DNA of 64,000 nucleotides from Straminergon stramineum (Eukaryota; Streptophyta; Bryopsida; Hypnales; Calliergonaceae), in contig OY987267.1 of NCBI GenBank assembly GCA_963920665.1, positions 23,126,001 to 23,190,000 on the forward strand. Reading direction: 5' to 3'. The position numbers and the translations under genes were made by a program. Shown here piece by piece: positions 25,412-38,468 of the stretch. Each line of letters opens with the position of its first letter. Within the stretch, counting starts at the first letter, position 1. Below the pieces are notes generated by a model. It ran no database searches and was not told the DNA's origin. It was given only the letters and a program-made list of their open reading frames with translations.

Positions 25412-25711
25412 TACATCACAAAGTTTAGAACTTGTAGTTTGTCAACTATTACTATGTGGTTATGGTTGTTTCATGGGTTCGCACGTTAATATACAATTTA
25501 ATGCATCATTACAATGCATTACTTTACAATTTATCGCATCGTTACAATGCATTACTTATAGTTGAAAGTACTACATTATAATGATGGGATAAATTGTACC
25601 ATAATGTATCGTAATGATGCACTAAATTGTATATTAACATGCGAACCTATAAAACAATGATAACCACATGATAACTGTTGACAAACCTCAGGTTCTAAAC
25701 TTTGTGATGTA
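25412..25711. mobile_element. 300-bp fold-back (long-TIR) element
   Basis: Almost the whole unit is one inverted repeat. Left TACATCACAAAGTTTAGAAC (25412-25431) is exactly mirrored at 25692-25711. Pairing continues through GTTCGCA(C/T)GTTAATATACAA toward a centre near 25562. Arms are about 145 bp with scattered mismatches; no open frame. A transcript would form a long double-stranded RNA. Confidence 0.8.
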
Positions 25712-28003
25712 GGAGTGCTAGTCTAATATTGTTTTTGCTCTGTATTTGTCTAACTTTGGACATGTAGATCTTTGATGTGCTTCAATTTGCTTATTTATTT
25801 CTTATGTGTTTGTTAGTATTTTTGTACATTTCCAAAAAATTATGTTGGTGGTAGTTAGCAATATGGTGTTGATCTAAATGCATGTGGAAGATTCTTTGAG
25901 TTCATTTGATTTGTTCAATTGTTGTTGTCTTATGCAATATGTTGTCTAATTTAATGTGTTTGAATTAAATTAAATGTTTGAATTTCTAATAAGTCTAATT
26001 GTCCTCAATATGTATATGAGAATTGATAGAACAAAGAAATGAAGAACATGTCAATTTGATTGGAGAAAAATCAATTGCAATAACAATATAGGGATGTGAA
26101 TCATGATTATATTTAATCTCATCTACTTAATATCCCCTAAATGATTGAGAAGCTTTTATTGAGCTTTTGCATTTTTGGGACAAGTCATTGTAAATTCTCA
26201 AAATTTATTTTTTTAAATTGTGTTTAGAGGAACATGTGTCATATTACTAGCTTTCTAGCGCACTAAATTTTGCCAGCCAATTTCAATAAGTAGTTCAAGA
26301 ATTATGAGATAAATTGTGTTTTCAATTGCAACTTGGACAACTTAAAAATACTATAGTTTTATAAAAAAAATTCTAATCCAATTTTAAAATCATGTATCTA
26401 AATCTTTAATTATATTGTATAAAAATTTTAAGCAAGCATTGATTGTAAGATATCTACTTTAGAATTTTGAAAAAAATCTTTTTCTATGACTTTGCACTTT
26501 CATAGAAGTACATCTTCCAATTTTTTCTAGCAAAATGTATGTATCTCACAATTTTTTCAAGGTAATGATTTAAAAAAAAAATAGTTGGGAATCCCCAAAA
26601 AATTCCTTTTATGTTTGACATTCTTGGATTGAGGATAAAAGTATTAAATTGTATGTAACCTATGTTAATAACTAATCTAAATTCTATTAAATTTTTCTTG
26701 CATTCAACACAATCCTTATATGGATCTATGTGCAAAATTCCAACAATAGTTGCTAGCTAAAAATTGATAAAAAGTCCAAAAATTGACCTTTAGTCATCTA
26801 GGGTATATAGAAGATGTATACACTATAGAATTGCCTATAAGATGAGTGAAATTTTACATGTGAAGAATTTCAATTTTTTTTCAAAAACAATACATAATTA
26901 AGGTATGGGTAGAGAGTGAAATACATATTTTTTTCTTAAGTAATTTTTGCATTCATTACTGAAATTCTCATAGATTAGAACACAACAAAGTGGTACTATA
27001 ATAATCCAATTTGCATATGAGTATGTGAAAAACTGAGAGGTATAGAATATTTAATTGACTTAGTATAAACAATAATACTAAAGCACATAAGCAAGAATGT
27101 GATGAAGTATTGTTGCAAATTTATAGATATATAAATATTGTTAGGGAGATGATATAAATAATTCTTGATGCATAATGAAAAGGGAATGTATAGAATTGCT
27201 TGAAGTAATGAATGCTTGAAGTAACTAAAGTGAATGAATATTGTTTAAATTTTATAGAAACTAAAATGAATATCAAGAAATTGTTGTATTACACAATTTC
27301 GAAATGTATAACAAATAGTGTTGGTTATATATAATGGAGATCAGACATGGTCTGAATTATTAATTTAGCAATGGAAGGATAAAGGATGTTATTCCAATTG
27401 TATATCTATTGATATACATAAATTGTAATACTTGTTTTACGTAATTAAAGGCTTTCACTAGAATTGGGATTATGAAAGAATTGCTATAAGAGATATAACC
27501 ACTTAAGTTGGTAGAATATAAGGTGTTTAAGTTATAATTGTGTGGATAGGTGTAAAGAATACCCACTTTACATTATATGTTTATGGTGAAATAGCTTGGG
27601 AAATTTGATCATTTTAATCCTACCTAGCCTAATTGAAAGTAGAACATACATAATCTATTTAGTAATATTTTATAGTTTTTTTCTTATAAATCTATAAACA
27701 ATGAAGGAAAAACAACTTACTAGGAATTATGATTGAATTGTATGCATACACTAGATTGGAGAATACATTAGGATTGATGATAAAGTATTAAAGGTTTAAG
27801 TAAAGATTGTGATAAGATAACATACATTCATCATGCATTAATCCATCCAAGACACATATCTATTTGACTCTCAAATGCATGGTTGCTAAAATAAAAGGGG
27901 TCTCTTTTATCATCTAATTGACCTAAGATAAGATTGGGATAACAATCATGCATGTTGCATAGTTTGATTGTAGACTTATAATTACTCACAAGCTAAATCT
28001 TGC
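25712..28003. other. AT-rich intergenic DNA
   Basis: No gene, RNA or paired element ends recognised; only short AT-rich open frames. Confidence 0.4.
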
Positions 28004-28007
28004 TTAA

Positions 28008-28149
28008 CCTTTGAAAGACACCAAGGCCAAAAAGTAGTCGATAAATGACTTCATTGTTCATCGTAGAAACAAAGAATGCACCTATTAGTCCAATAATTGG
28101 ACCAATTTTGGTGACTACCTTGGTCATAGAGGTCTGCGTCCTTTAAGGG
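28008..28149. mobile_element. TTAA-flanked mini-element, 142 bp
   Basis: TTAA at 28004-28007 and 28150-28153. Ends read CCTTTGAAAGACACC and, reverse-complemented, CCCTTAAAGGACGC. Fits the family termini with mismatches. Confidence 0.5.
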
Positions 28150-28206
28150 TTAAATTGTAAGGACCTTGAGAATATGTCAACTTTAAACCCCTTGACCTTT
28201 CCTTAA

Positions 28207-28946
28207 TCCCTAATGACCCTAGGGGGCTGTACTTTCAAAATGGGCCAAAACTGCAAAAAACTTGAGCAATTTGTTTGCTCATTTTTTGTTGAGATTGGAT
28301 AGAATGTAACAATAGGATTTTGAATTTCACATTAACAGTGAGCACCTGAAAAAAATTTAGATTAGTAGATGTTTCAATTTGGAGTTTTATTTGGATTAGA
28401 AGAAAACATGGCAATCTACTTTGAAGGAGCATATCTCAGTGATAATATTTGAAATGATGAGCTTTTTGTGCTCATTGAAAGACATGAGAGTTGAAAATGC
28501 TCATTTGAAATTTCACAACATTCCAAGCATTTTTTAAATTTATGGTAGACCTTGCAATGCATGGCAGTCACCAAAAGGAAAATAGTATTTTTAAAAAACA
28601 AGATTGGATACACTTGTCTTCTCCTTTAGCTCCTTGGATCTACTGTTTTCAAGGTGGATTTGTCTTTCTTTTGAGATGGGCAACAATTGCATGGGTTGGT
28701 TAACTTTCAGTCCATACCCAAATTGAATCCCAAAAAATGAGTTGTGAACTACACTACACCACTCAACTTAAAAAAAATCCACTAGGTAGAGTTTAACTCA
28801 AAACTTGATGAAACTACTGTCATAAGATTTAATGTAGTCTATTTTTTTAGGAATAGTTTTTGTTTTTAGAAAAATCAAAATTTGAGAATGGGTAGCTCAA
28901 GAAAGAGGGGCAACAATGAGAAAATGGTCACTTAGGTCATTTGGGA
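28207..28946. mobile_element. TTAA-flanked element, 740 bp
   Basis: TTAA at 28203-28206 and 28947-28950. Left end TCCCTAATGACCCTAG, right reverse complement TCCCAAATGACCTAAG. Non-coding interior. Confidence 0.65.
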
Positions 28947-28950
28947 TTAA

Positions 28951-29968
28951 AAGAACCAACATTAGAGAGGCTTATTTGGTCCAAGAGTGTCTTTCTAAAA
29001 AATCTAGACTACATGCACTAACTTTGGTTAACACCACGATGCAATACACTACAATATCTACTTATGGGGAAAATTTCAGAATCTTTTGAGAACAATTGTA
29101 TTTGATATGAATTTTCTTCACTTTTTCTTTAGAAAATTCACAGTAATTTCAATTTTTCACAAAGAAAAAATGAAAATTTTAATGACTTACAAAAGACATG
29201 TGATTCCATCCCTAAGAAATAAATGAAATAAAATTTCATTCATGTATGGTTGCAAAGTGGCAACAAATAAAAAAAATAGAATTGGGTGGCTTGATTCCAT
29301 AGTCAAGGTCCATCCTTTCTAGGTCAAGGTAGTGGGATTAGAAAAGTGTTGCTTTTGGATGCTTTTAGACCATTGCCACCCTTGCTCTCCAAATGAACTT
29401 GAGATGGTAGGAGAGTCAGGAGGTTGTGGATTAGCCCCTACCATGGTCATAGCATAAATCTTTTTTTTCCAGGTTTGACTATATCACTTCTAGGGCTTGA
29501 TTTTTTATTGGATTATAGAAATTTGAAGGAAAAAATAGAAAAATAGAAAATAATATAAGCTGATTTCAAGGGTATTTGCTTTCACTAAGCCCATTGAGCA
29601 AGATACAATGGGGATGTTTTTGCCTCATCAAAAAACATCCTAGTTTGAGCTTGCCATATGCCTTTTTGTGGGGGCTAGACACTAGTCCAAAGTGCCTATG
29701 CTCTTACGTTAAAGCAACTCCAATGCATCTAGGACCTAGTACACCAACAACATAATAATGAATCAATTGAAAAAACACTTCCGTATGCAATTGGCATTGG
29801 TCTCTCTTTATTCTCAACCTTGGGATTTTTCTATCAACAATTTGGCAAAATATGAAGAGCTTGTAGGTTGGCTTACTAAAGAAAAATTCATAATTGTAAT
29901 ACCTTTGTAAGCTTTGTTATGTGTGCCAATAATTTGGAACCCTCATTTTTTGCATGAAAGGTCTTTTG
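28951..29968. other. AT-rich spacer
   Basis: No gene recognised; contains A/T-rich sequence and some moderately GC-rich patches near 29290-29450 without a credible open frame. Confidence 0.4.
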
Positions 29969-29972
29969 TTAA

Positions 29973-31074
29973 TCCCTAAAGGACCTAACCAAATATTTTG
30001 GCAACATAGCGATTTTGGGGAGCTCACTATGAACGTCATTTTTATTTTATTTTCTTTGAAAATTTCACACAACATGTGCCTAAGAAGTAGCTTTAAGGCC
30101 CAAAATTTTTCATAACTTTTGACCACATGGTTAAAAAGTTATTGTATGGTATGTAATTTTCATTATTCAACAGGTAGCCTAGGTAGCTCAAAGAATTCTT
30201 AAAAAATCACTTTTTTAAGGAAAAAAAATTTGAAGTTGATTTTCTAGATTTATATTTATATATATGGAAAGATTTTAATCATTCCATTTTGATTAATGAG
30301 ATGAAAGGTACAGGGAGTTTTAGTGTAGGGGAGCTAACATGTGGGGAGGTTCAATACAATACAAAACACCCATGTTATTTGTTGTAGGATTTATCTTTTT
30401 GTTTACTATAAGAGGTTGTGATGTGCTAATCAAAATGTATGACGTTTACTTCACCATAAAAACCTATATGGCAACAAATGGACGTATTCTCTCCCCAATT
30501 GATGGATTTTCTACTCTAAAATAAACTTTCAAGCCCTTTATTTAACTCAATTTTCAATATTTTTTGAAAAATATAAAATCATAGGATGTAGATTATCCAT
30601 GACAACATTTCAACCATAGGGATTGGCATTTTCAATTCCGTAACTAAATTCTTAAAAATTTTGTATTTTGAATCATTTTCTACTTCTTTTTAATTACAAT
30701 TTTTTTCCTAAATGTTGTACAATTCCAAATGATTTGAATTTTTTCAAGCATGAAGTCAACTTGCCTTCAAGAAAGAATCCAAAGAGGCACCACCATTTTG
30801 GACATTTTTTCATACAAATGTGACCTTGTGAAGTGAAGCTTCTTGTTTTTTCATAGGGCAAAAAAAGGATTTTTGTCAACTTGATTGCTAGAATCTTGCA
30901 ATCTACATTGTATAAATTTCTGAAATTTCTTCCACATCTTTTCATACCAGCATACTACAAGATCGTACGGTTACATATGTCCAAAAATGTTTCTTTTTCT
31001 AAACTTTGGTACTTGTACTTGAAATAGTAGTTTTGGAAAGGTTTTGGTGAAAACCTAATCAAAACCTTTAGGAG
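29973..31074. mobile_element. TTAA-flanked element of the 0.9-kb family, with an internal insertion
   Basis: Starts TCCCTAAAGGACC after TTAA (29969-29972); ends CCTTTAGGAG before TTAT (31075-31078). The body matches 38469-39395 in the same orientation and 42393-43319, 46636-47583 and 49001-49943 in reverse. About 180 bp near 30320-30505 has no counterpart in the other copies. Non-coding. Confidence 0.75.
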
Positions 31075-31490
31075 TTATTAGGATGATCACCCATTTCCAA
31101 TCATTGAAGCAATTCAGCCTATCTATAGCATGGAAAAAGCTTAGGAAAAAATTTCCTTATGTAGAGAAATAGATTTAAGGTGGATTTCATAATTTCCTAA
31201 ATTTTTTCCCTTAAAAGCAAAATTATCACGAATTTTTTTGTGAGGATTTGTTCCATTCTTGATATGTAGGCAAACCTATTTCCAACCATAGGATGGTTCC
31301 AAAGTTGATGTAAGGCTTCCAATATGCATATTGTGATCATGTAAGCTTTCAATGTACACCTCCCATACATTTTTGTTGTCCTTGGGGTCCAGCGGAGTAT
31401 GAGCTGTCACCTACAATTCATTTGATAGGAAATGGAGAAGCCTAAACTACAAGAATTGGAGGTTGATTGGAAATGGGTGATCTCCTTTAA

Positions 31491-31891
31491 CCCTTTAAGG
31501 ACTTGTCGACCATATTGTGGTCGATTTGGACACTTTTTGCTTAGTGGACAGAGTTTGGAGTTTGGAGAAAAATATGAGGAAGGACCAAAGGAAATGGATG
31601 TGGGGATTTGTGAACCACATCTACTGGGCCAAGAATCACCCCAATCCGTGCTTGCATGTGGAAATGGGATTCAAAATACTAATGCAAAAGTGGTTGTAAA
31701 TATGGCAATTATTGGCGAAAGATGAACATAAATGACAAAGATACACATGTTTGTTAAATGCATTGTGTGCCTAATGCAAATGTGCGGTGAGATCTTTGTT
31801 TTAAACCATTCATGTGTTGTAATTTTAATTTTTCTGTTATACAACAAAAGTGGGTTGCCCGCTCCCCAAATCGACCACGGTCCTTAAAGGG
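31491..31891. mobile_element. TTAA-flanked element, 401 bp
   Basis: TTAA at 31487-31490 and 31892-31895. Perfect 12-bp termini CCCTTTAAGGAC on both ends, followed on each side by a subterminal GTGGTCGATTTGG. No coding content. Confidence 0.75.
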
Positions 31892-31933
31892 TTAATGTCA
31901 AATCTTTTCCTCTCCTTTTTATTTAAGGAGGAT

Positions 31934-32187
31934 GTTATATCCTCCATTCAAACTAGGCACCACAGGGGTAGATTTACCTTGGGGAAAACGCAGGAATTTT
32001 TTATTTTTTGCACATTATTATTTTTTGCAAATTCTGAATTCGTATTTGCAATCAGAGACCCCAAATTAGCAAAGAGAGGTCCAGAACATACCCTAGGCAC
32101 GGCTCAAAATAGGGGTCAGTTTTTACTTTTACCCCAGATAAAACATGAAATGCCCCTGCGGAGCCCAGTTCGAATGGAGGATGTGAC
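31934..32187. mobile_element. 254-bp TIR element upstream of the LHT gene
   Basis: Inverted arms at 31938-31970 and 32151-32183 match at 27 of 33 positions (core ATCCTCCATTC, then AGGGG). The interior contains a phrase AGAGACCCCAAATTAGCAAAG related to repeats near 19935. Unclassified. Confidence 0.6.
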
Positions 32188-33145
32188 GTCCTGCTTTTTA
32201 TACAATGCGGAAAAGGGGTCAATTTTTCCTTTAAAGTCGCCGGAACGGAATGTGGTCCGCCTCCCTCCACTTCAAAATCTCCATACTGTCCCTGTTCCCG
32301 TCGTCCCATTGGAGATGCTCTTCGGAAAACTGTGCAGGTGCACGCGTTATAGGGAATCCCACGTCACATCCCAGGCCACAGTACAGAGTACAACGAAAGT
32401 CAATAAACATAGGCATAGGCCCATCGGAAGCTAAGCTTAACTCTGAACTTACGATAGCTCCGTCTACAACTAGCCAAGTGGGCTCATCACTCGTCAGTCT
32501 GTCGGAGCACCCCGACTATTGTGCCCCGACTAAGTTACCGTTCCCCTTCTGCTCGCCGGACTGGGCGTTTCGTGCTCGGAACTTTAACCCTTATAATAAT
32601 TATCCAACCTCCCTTCGCATTTCGAAACCAACTTAACACAAGCTTAGAGACGTGTGGTGCCGCGCTCCGTGTGGAGAAAGATTCACAGCAAGTGGCAGAG
32701 TCCGTGCACAGGGATGACGCCAGGCCCAGAAGCTTCCCAAAGCTTTACGCCTGTACGTCGAGGAAGCCTCGGCGAGCATCTTTTTGTGCCCCACTAAGTT
32801 AACGATCGAATTGCTGCTCCGCCACGAACCTCAATGCCCAGAAGGCGTCAATCACAACTCTGGAGTGAATTGGAGCTCGAGGCACCGTCGTCCTGTAGGC
32901 CCGTCTCAGTTTGACTTTCGAGTCCAGAACGCGTAAGTCGGATGTGTCCGTATTCTTTGTCAGTTTGCATTGATGCGCAAGTGTGGCCTGCTGCCTGGTA
33001 TCGCCTTTTACAAGGTGGGCGGATTTCTGTACGTGGTACTGACGAGTACTCATTCGTGTTTGCTGGCAACTGGAATTTGGGGGGCTCAGTGCAAGCGTAT
33101 TTGAGGAGTCGATCGGTGAGGGGAAAGATTGATTGCCGGTGAGGG
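32188..33145 (+). promoter_or_regulatory. presumed promoter/5' leader region of the LHT gene
   Basis: A GC-richer island between transposon DNA and the first LHT exon. Overlapping open frames on both strands are not coherent with any family. I read it as upstream regulatory and 5' UTR sequence by position; no transcription start can be fixed. Confidence 0.4.
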
Positions 33146-36100
33146 ATGGCGGAGCCGATAGCGCAGGTACGTAGCTTGTACCCACAATCTCGGTCATCTG
33201 TTAGATGTGTCAAGGTTTTGAATTCTGAGCTTGAAGCTGCTCTAGATATTTATGCGACAGGGCGTATATGAGAGGATGTCTGTGACGCTGGGAATTATCC
33301 CGCAGTATAGTAAAGTCATTCTTTCCATCAGTGTTGTATTATTATTATTTTATATTCGCACCGTGAATTTCCTAACTATTTTGTGAAGAGATTTCTGCTT
33401 GGACCGGTTTGCGTCAAAGTGGTCCTCTTACCCAGATGGATATGGTAATAGTTTTAGTTTGGGAAAGGTGAAACTAGGTATTAGCTGTACTGAATCGTCG
33501 ATGTCGGTAAATGGATGGAGATTCACGACACTTGCACTTTCAAGGCGGGCGCTTGAGAACTTGAACCTATTCCAGTCCTAGTATGGATTGAAGGCTTTGT
33601 GCAAACGGGTGCCACATTTTTGGGACTATGAATTGATGTTACGAGTTCTGTCTTAGTTTTTAAAGATTTTTGCTGCTGGGTGTCACGATTGGGGCTATGA
33701 ATTGCACCATAGTAGCGAAATTGACGTTAGTAGTTGAGTGTGACACTTACATCGTACTTCAATGTGCACTCCGAGGGCACGCTGCCAAGTCCAGTATACA
33801 AGGCTACCATTAAACTGTCGCATTCGCCTGTTGAAAAATGACAAAATCCCATAGTTCATTTCCTGATTCAATTGAGTGAACAACTTGGCATTACATTTGA
33901 TAACGCTCTTGAGCCTCCTAGCTCCTGACCATTTTCAAATCCGTAATCTCAAAAAGCGCCCCATTTCAGTAGAGATAGGCTAACAAGAAAGCATTAATAT
34001 ACAAGTATAGATTTATATTTCAGGCTGCACGTCCTGAAAAGTGCCAAAGTAGTGGAAACTGCTAATTCAACGAAACTGACACCTAAGTGATGTTGCTGCA
34101 GAATGGAGCTGCTCGTGAAGCTGCTGCCGATCGCCGAATCCGCATCCGTCGTAGTCCAGCGCACGAGGATGACGGCATTAAGAGGACGTCCAATTGGTGG
34201 ACGGCAGCTGCCTTCAACATTACCGCCATTGTTGGCCTTGGGGTGCTGGGTCTCCCGCATGCTATGGTGTTCCTCAGCTGGTTTGAATTCATCTTGGGCC
34301 TCAAATCCTCCTCTTAAATTTCCTCGTGTTTTTGTTTATGTTCTTGTATGAATATGCTATTTTTGTCAGTTTCAGCAAATTGGTTCTAAAGGAAATTCTT
34401 TTTTCAAAGATTTAAGCATGAATGAGACTTTGGAAGAATGAGACGTTATTTGGGCAAAACATCACTTTGTTTGCCATCCTGGAATGGACTGTGGAGTCCG
34501 TAGGAGTTAAGAAGTAACCTTGAAATTGAACTAGTTAAAGGGGTATCATCTATCTGCGTTAAAAGAGTAATTAAGTTTGAAATTTAAAAAAATCTTGGCA
34601 AGAATTATCTTACTATTTACGAGTGTCCCTGCCGCAGTGATGCATAACATGACTACATCTATTAGTCTCTGAATAAGCATGGTTCACATCATGAAATTGT
34701 CACAGTTTTTGTTGGCAAATGAAAGAAAATTACAAATTCTTGTAACAGGTATTTGTAGGACATCATGTGTCTAAACGGCATAAATTGTCAAAGTGGTGTT
34801 TATTAGTGTAAGTTTGATCCTTGATTCTCATGCTTGCAAGGTGTAATGGTGTAAATTTTAGGCAAGAATCAATTTAGTGGTTGGCTTTACAAACAGGGTT
34901 GCAATTTGATCTGGTTAGCAGTTAGATCTTGCCATAGATAGATGACGGTATGCCTAACTTATGCGTAGTGTATGCTTAAACTCGGAATTTTGTGTGTTTT
35001 TGCAGGGAAGGACTGATAGTTATGGCTCTCACATGCTTCATCACCTACTTCACACTGAAGCAACTGGTGGAACTACATGAAGTCGACCCTGGGAAACGGT
35101 ACATGACGTACCAAGATCTTGGGGATCGAGCGTTTGGCGCTCCTTTGGGGCGCCGGATTGTTCTGCCCATGCAAATGGTGGTTGAGGTCAGTTTGGATGT
35201 GCTCTTCACCGTTGCAGTAGGAGAGGCGATGATACGCATGGTGGGAAATTGCCATCACCCTGGTGAACACCAAGTGCCCATATATGTTTGGTTTGTAGCA
35301 TTCGGTGCCTTCCAAATTGCCCTCTCTTGTGTGTTACCAAATTATACCTCCATCAAATGGATTGCAGTGGTTGCAGCAGTCATGTCAACTTGGTAAGCTT
35401 TTCATCTTTCAGTAGGCAATGGATTCTTGAAGTGAATGCCCTATGAAATTTTAGGTGGAAAATCTGGGTGTACAGAACTTAGATCTGCTGCAAGATGCTC
35501 TGCATCGTCAATGGTCACTGTTGCTTGAAACCCTGAACATTTTAAAGTCCCTATTCTGGATGACCATTGTGCTCGTCTCATTTATCCAAATGTAATGCTT
35601 GAATCTTTAGAAAGCTACCTTTCTTTACGAATAGTTTGATAAAATTGGGGCACAGTAAGTAATATATTGGTCAAAGGTGTAGTATAAAATATTTAAACAT
35701 TCCAAAACGATTTGAGCAGTATGGTTTAACTGCATCAAATGAATTTTGTCACTTGTATATATTTTGATTTCAGTCGTTGCAATGCTCACAACTTCCTCTC
35801 CTTGATTGACAGCTACTCAACAATTGCGTGGATCACGCTTGTGTCTTACAAAGTTCGACCTCATCATGCCAACCATCATCTACCCAAGAGTCTGTCAGAA
35901 AACAATTTAGGTGTTAAACCAGCACATTTGAATTTAGATCGAGCTGATCTTGCACTTCAAGCCTTCAATGCAATTGGAGTTATTGCGTTTGCATATGCCG
36001 CTCACAATGTGGTTTTGGACATTCAAACTGATTTGCCGTCACCCTCGGAGAAGGCGATGATGAAGGGAGTAAAGTTCACCTACCTTGTGGTGTCACTGTG

Positions 36101-38064
36101 TTACTTCCCCATCGGCATTGCTGTCTACAGTGTGTATGGGAACCAAGTAAGCTCCAATGCCTTGGGTTTTATGATGGGCAAAGTCCCACGAGGATGGGTA
36201 ATTGCAACCAACATCATGTTGATCATTCATCTTATCGGAAGTTATCAGGTAACTCACACCACTGGATTAATATTTTGAGAGTTTTTGTTTTCTGAATTCA
36301 ACAAACCTCCATTTAATCTTGTCATTTAGAAGCTCTCACATACGAATTATGTTGCTTCTCATGAGTTAATGAATACCTCTATTGCGGTCATTTATCGAAC
36401 ATACTGAACACATTCAAAACAGAACTTATTTTGTTATGAATGAGGATCACAATAGCAAAATGCTTATTCATTATAGACAAATCGATTGGAAAGGTGACCC
36501 CTGCTTCAACGATATTTCTTTCATACAATGCAATTTTCTATCATGATTGTAAATTTGGCATTACTATTGGATGTTTGAATTCATGGGTTTGCAACTCAAT
36601 GAAATATTTCAAGTAGAGGATCTTGGCATTCAATACATTAAAAACAATTTTTTTTATATTGTCGTCGTTGTCAACCTACAATGAATCATATCACTTGGGC
36701 ATTGGATTCTAGTTGAATAAAATCATTGCAAATAAAAACTCTTGTAAATCCTGTACTTTGGCAAGGATTCTTTTGTAGGGATGGTTTAATAAATCAAAAT
36801 ATATGTCATTTGTACTTGCAGATTTTTGCCATTCCTGTATTCAAGCTTCTAGAGGTCAAAACAAAATATCCCTCATATGTTGTTCGAACAATTTATATAG
36901 GTAAGTGTAATACTCTTTGTGATTGCCGTTTCAAAATTTGTTAATTTTGTACAAGTAGTTTGCTAGGTTGTAGCATATTGTCTTATTTTAATCTAGCATG
37001 ACATTAATAACATTGATTATCCTTGAGTGGTACTTTTGTGGGATTGCAGTTTCTACAACATTACTTGCAATAATATTTCCATTCTTTTCTCCACTCCTTG
37101 GACTCTTTGGGGGATTTGTCATTACGCCAACTACCTACATTGTATGTCATTCTTTATTACTCTATATTTTTTTGAATTAATTGCTACTAGATATTCTACT
37201 TAAATGAACTTGAAAACTTACTAAAAAAAATCTATTACATGGTATATTTCTTTACAATCTTATTATTTGAAGTCCCTATTAATGATATTGGTGTATATGT
37301 TGTTTGTAGCTCCCTTGTATATTATGGTTGCGTATAAAAGGGAATTTTATACCAAAAAGGTGGACAAGAGCACATTATATTAATTGGGTAAGTTTTATTA
37401 GCTTGATTACATTTTCTTATTTTCCCCCTTACTTTGAAAGTACCTTGAATTAGTCTCTTAAATACATCATAATGAATGTGGTGGAATTTCAATTAAAATA
37501 GTTAAATTTAAGTGATATTTATAACATATAAGAATATATGCACTTATCATATTGTTATTCATTGTAGTACATTTGTTAGAGATATATTCAAACTACATCT
37601 TTGAAAACAAAAACAAAATTGAAATGACAAGATTTACTACTAATCACTAGGCAACCTTGCATATTTTTTAGCAAATATAATTAGGTAATATATAGACTTT
37701 TGCTGAAATTTTCTTTATTTTCTTATAAAAATTTTCCTCATTTTCTAGTGATATATATAAAATTCGGCCCACATGAATTCCACAATACAATCAAATTTGA
37801 CATTTTTTGAATATAAAACATTTAATTTTTAGGGATTAAAGGGTGTTCGGAGTGCCCTAATTGCACTTGATGTGTTGCATGGTGGCCTTTTTGCAGGCTT
37901 GTATTATACTTGGAACCATTATAATGATTGTTGCTATTGTGGGTGGAATTGCCAATCTTATGAAGGAGGTTAAAATTTATCATTTCTACTATATTTTTGA
38001 GAAGAAGCCAACTTGGAAATATTCTGGATTTTATCCTAATTGTACAAAAGTCCCCTCTCAATGA
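33146..38064 (+). CDS. LHT-like amino-acid/proton symporter (AAAP family), eight exons
   Basis: Predicted plasma-membrane amino-acid importer of the lysine-histidine transporter type. Exons: 33146-33166, 34102-34280, 35006-35392, 35813-36248, 36822-36900, 37050-37141, 37310-37387, 37897-38064; 479 residues, slightly long for LHTs. All junctions are GT-AG and keep frame. The family core is continuous: NITAIVGLGVLGLPHAM (46-62) in the first membrane helix, VELHEVDPGKRY, YSTIAW, FAYAAHNVVLDIQ, LCYFP, IGSYQIFAIPVF, FPFFSPLLGLFGGF, TPTTYILPC. About 10-11 hydrophobic segments. I chose the start MAEPIAQ in a 7-codon first exon: strong ATGGC context, a good donor CAG|GTACGT, and an in-frame join to NGAARE. 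The alternative ATG at 34090 would give 476 residues. The last exons are markedly AT-rich compared with the first. No disabling change seen. Confidence 0.93.
33167..34101 (+). other. first intron of the LHT gene
   Basis: 935-nt phase-0 intron after the 7-codon first exon: donor CAG|gtacgt, acceptor gttgctgcag|AAT. First introns like this often hold regulatory sequence in plants; nothing specific is identified. Confidence 0.7.
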
Positions 38065-38468
38065 ATTTTTTGTTTGTAAAAATCAACATTTTCAAGGAAA
38101 TGGGCTTGTTGTGACAACTTCTTATAAACTTTATGGATAGAAAATTGTATGAATCTTTGTCTTGTTTCTAAATAGGGGTATAATTTAAGGAATATGCCTT
38201 GGAATCAACCATTTATTTTCTGAGATTAGTTCTTTGATTCTTGAAGAGTAAAATCTATATCCTTGTTTCATTATATATAGTATCACCAAACAATCAAAAT
38301 ATAGAGCATGCTATTGTCCCTTTCGTTTTCTAATAAAATATTACATGAATTTGTAGTGTGTCCAAAGGTTCTTTAAATCATACCTAACAAATAAATAGAG
38401 TAAATCTATTTATATCACATCAATATTTTTAGTCTCATTAAGTGCATGAAAATCTAGATAGACCTTTA
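38065..38468. other. 3' flank of the LHT gene
   Basis: AT-rich; expected to contain the 3' UTR. No element ends until 38469. Confidence 0.5.

Noticed and set aside
31850..32434. 194-codon plus-strand open frame
   Set aside because: It runs through a TTAA element end and a TIR element into the LHT upstream region; no family pattern.
32799..33197. overlapping minus-strand frames in the LHT 5' region
   Set aside because: Several frames overlap in a GC-richer patch and one crosses the LHT first exon; no coherent protein.
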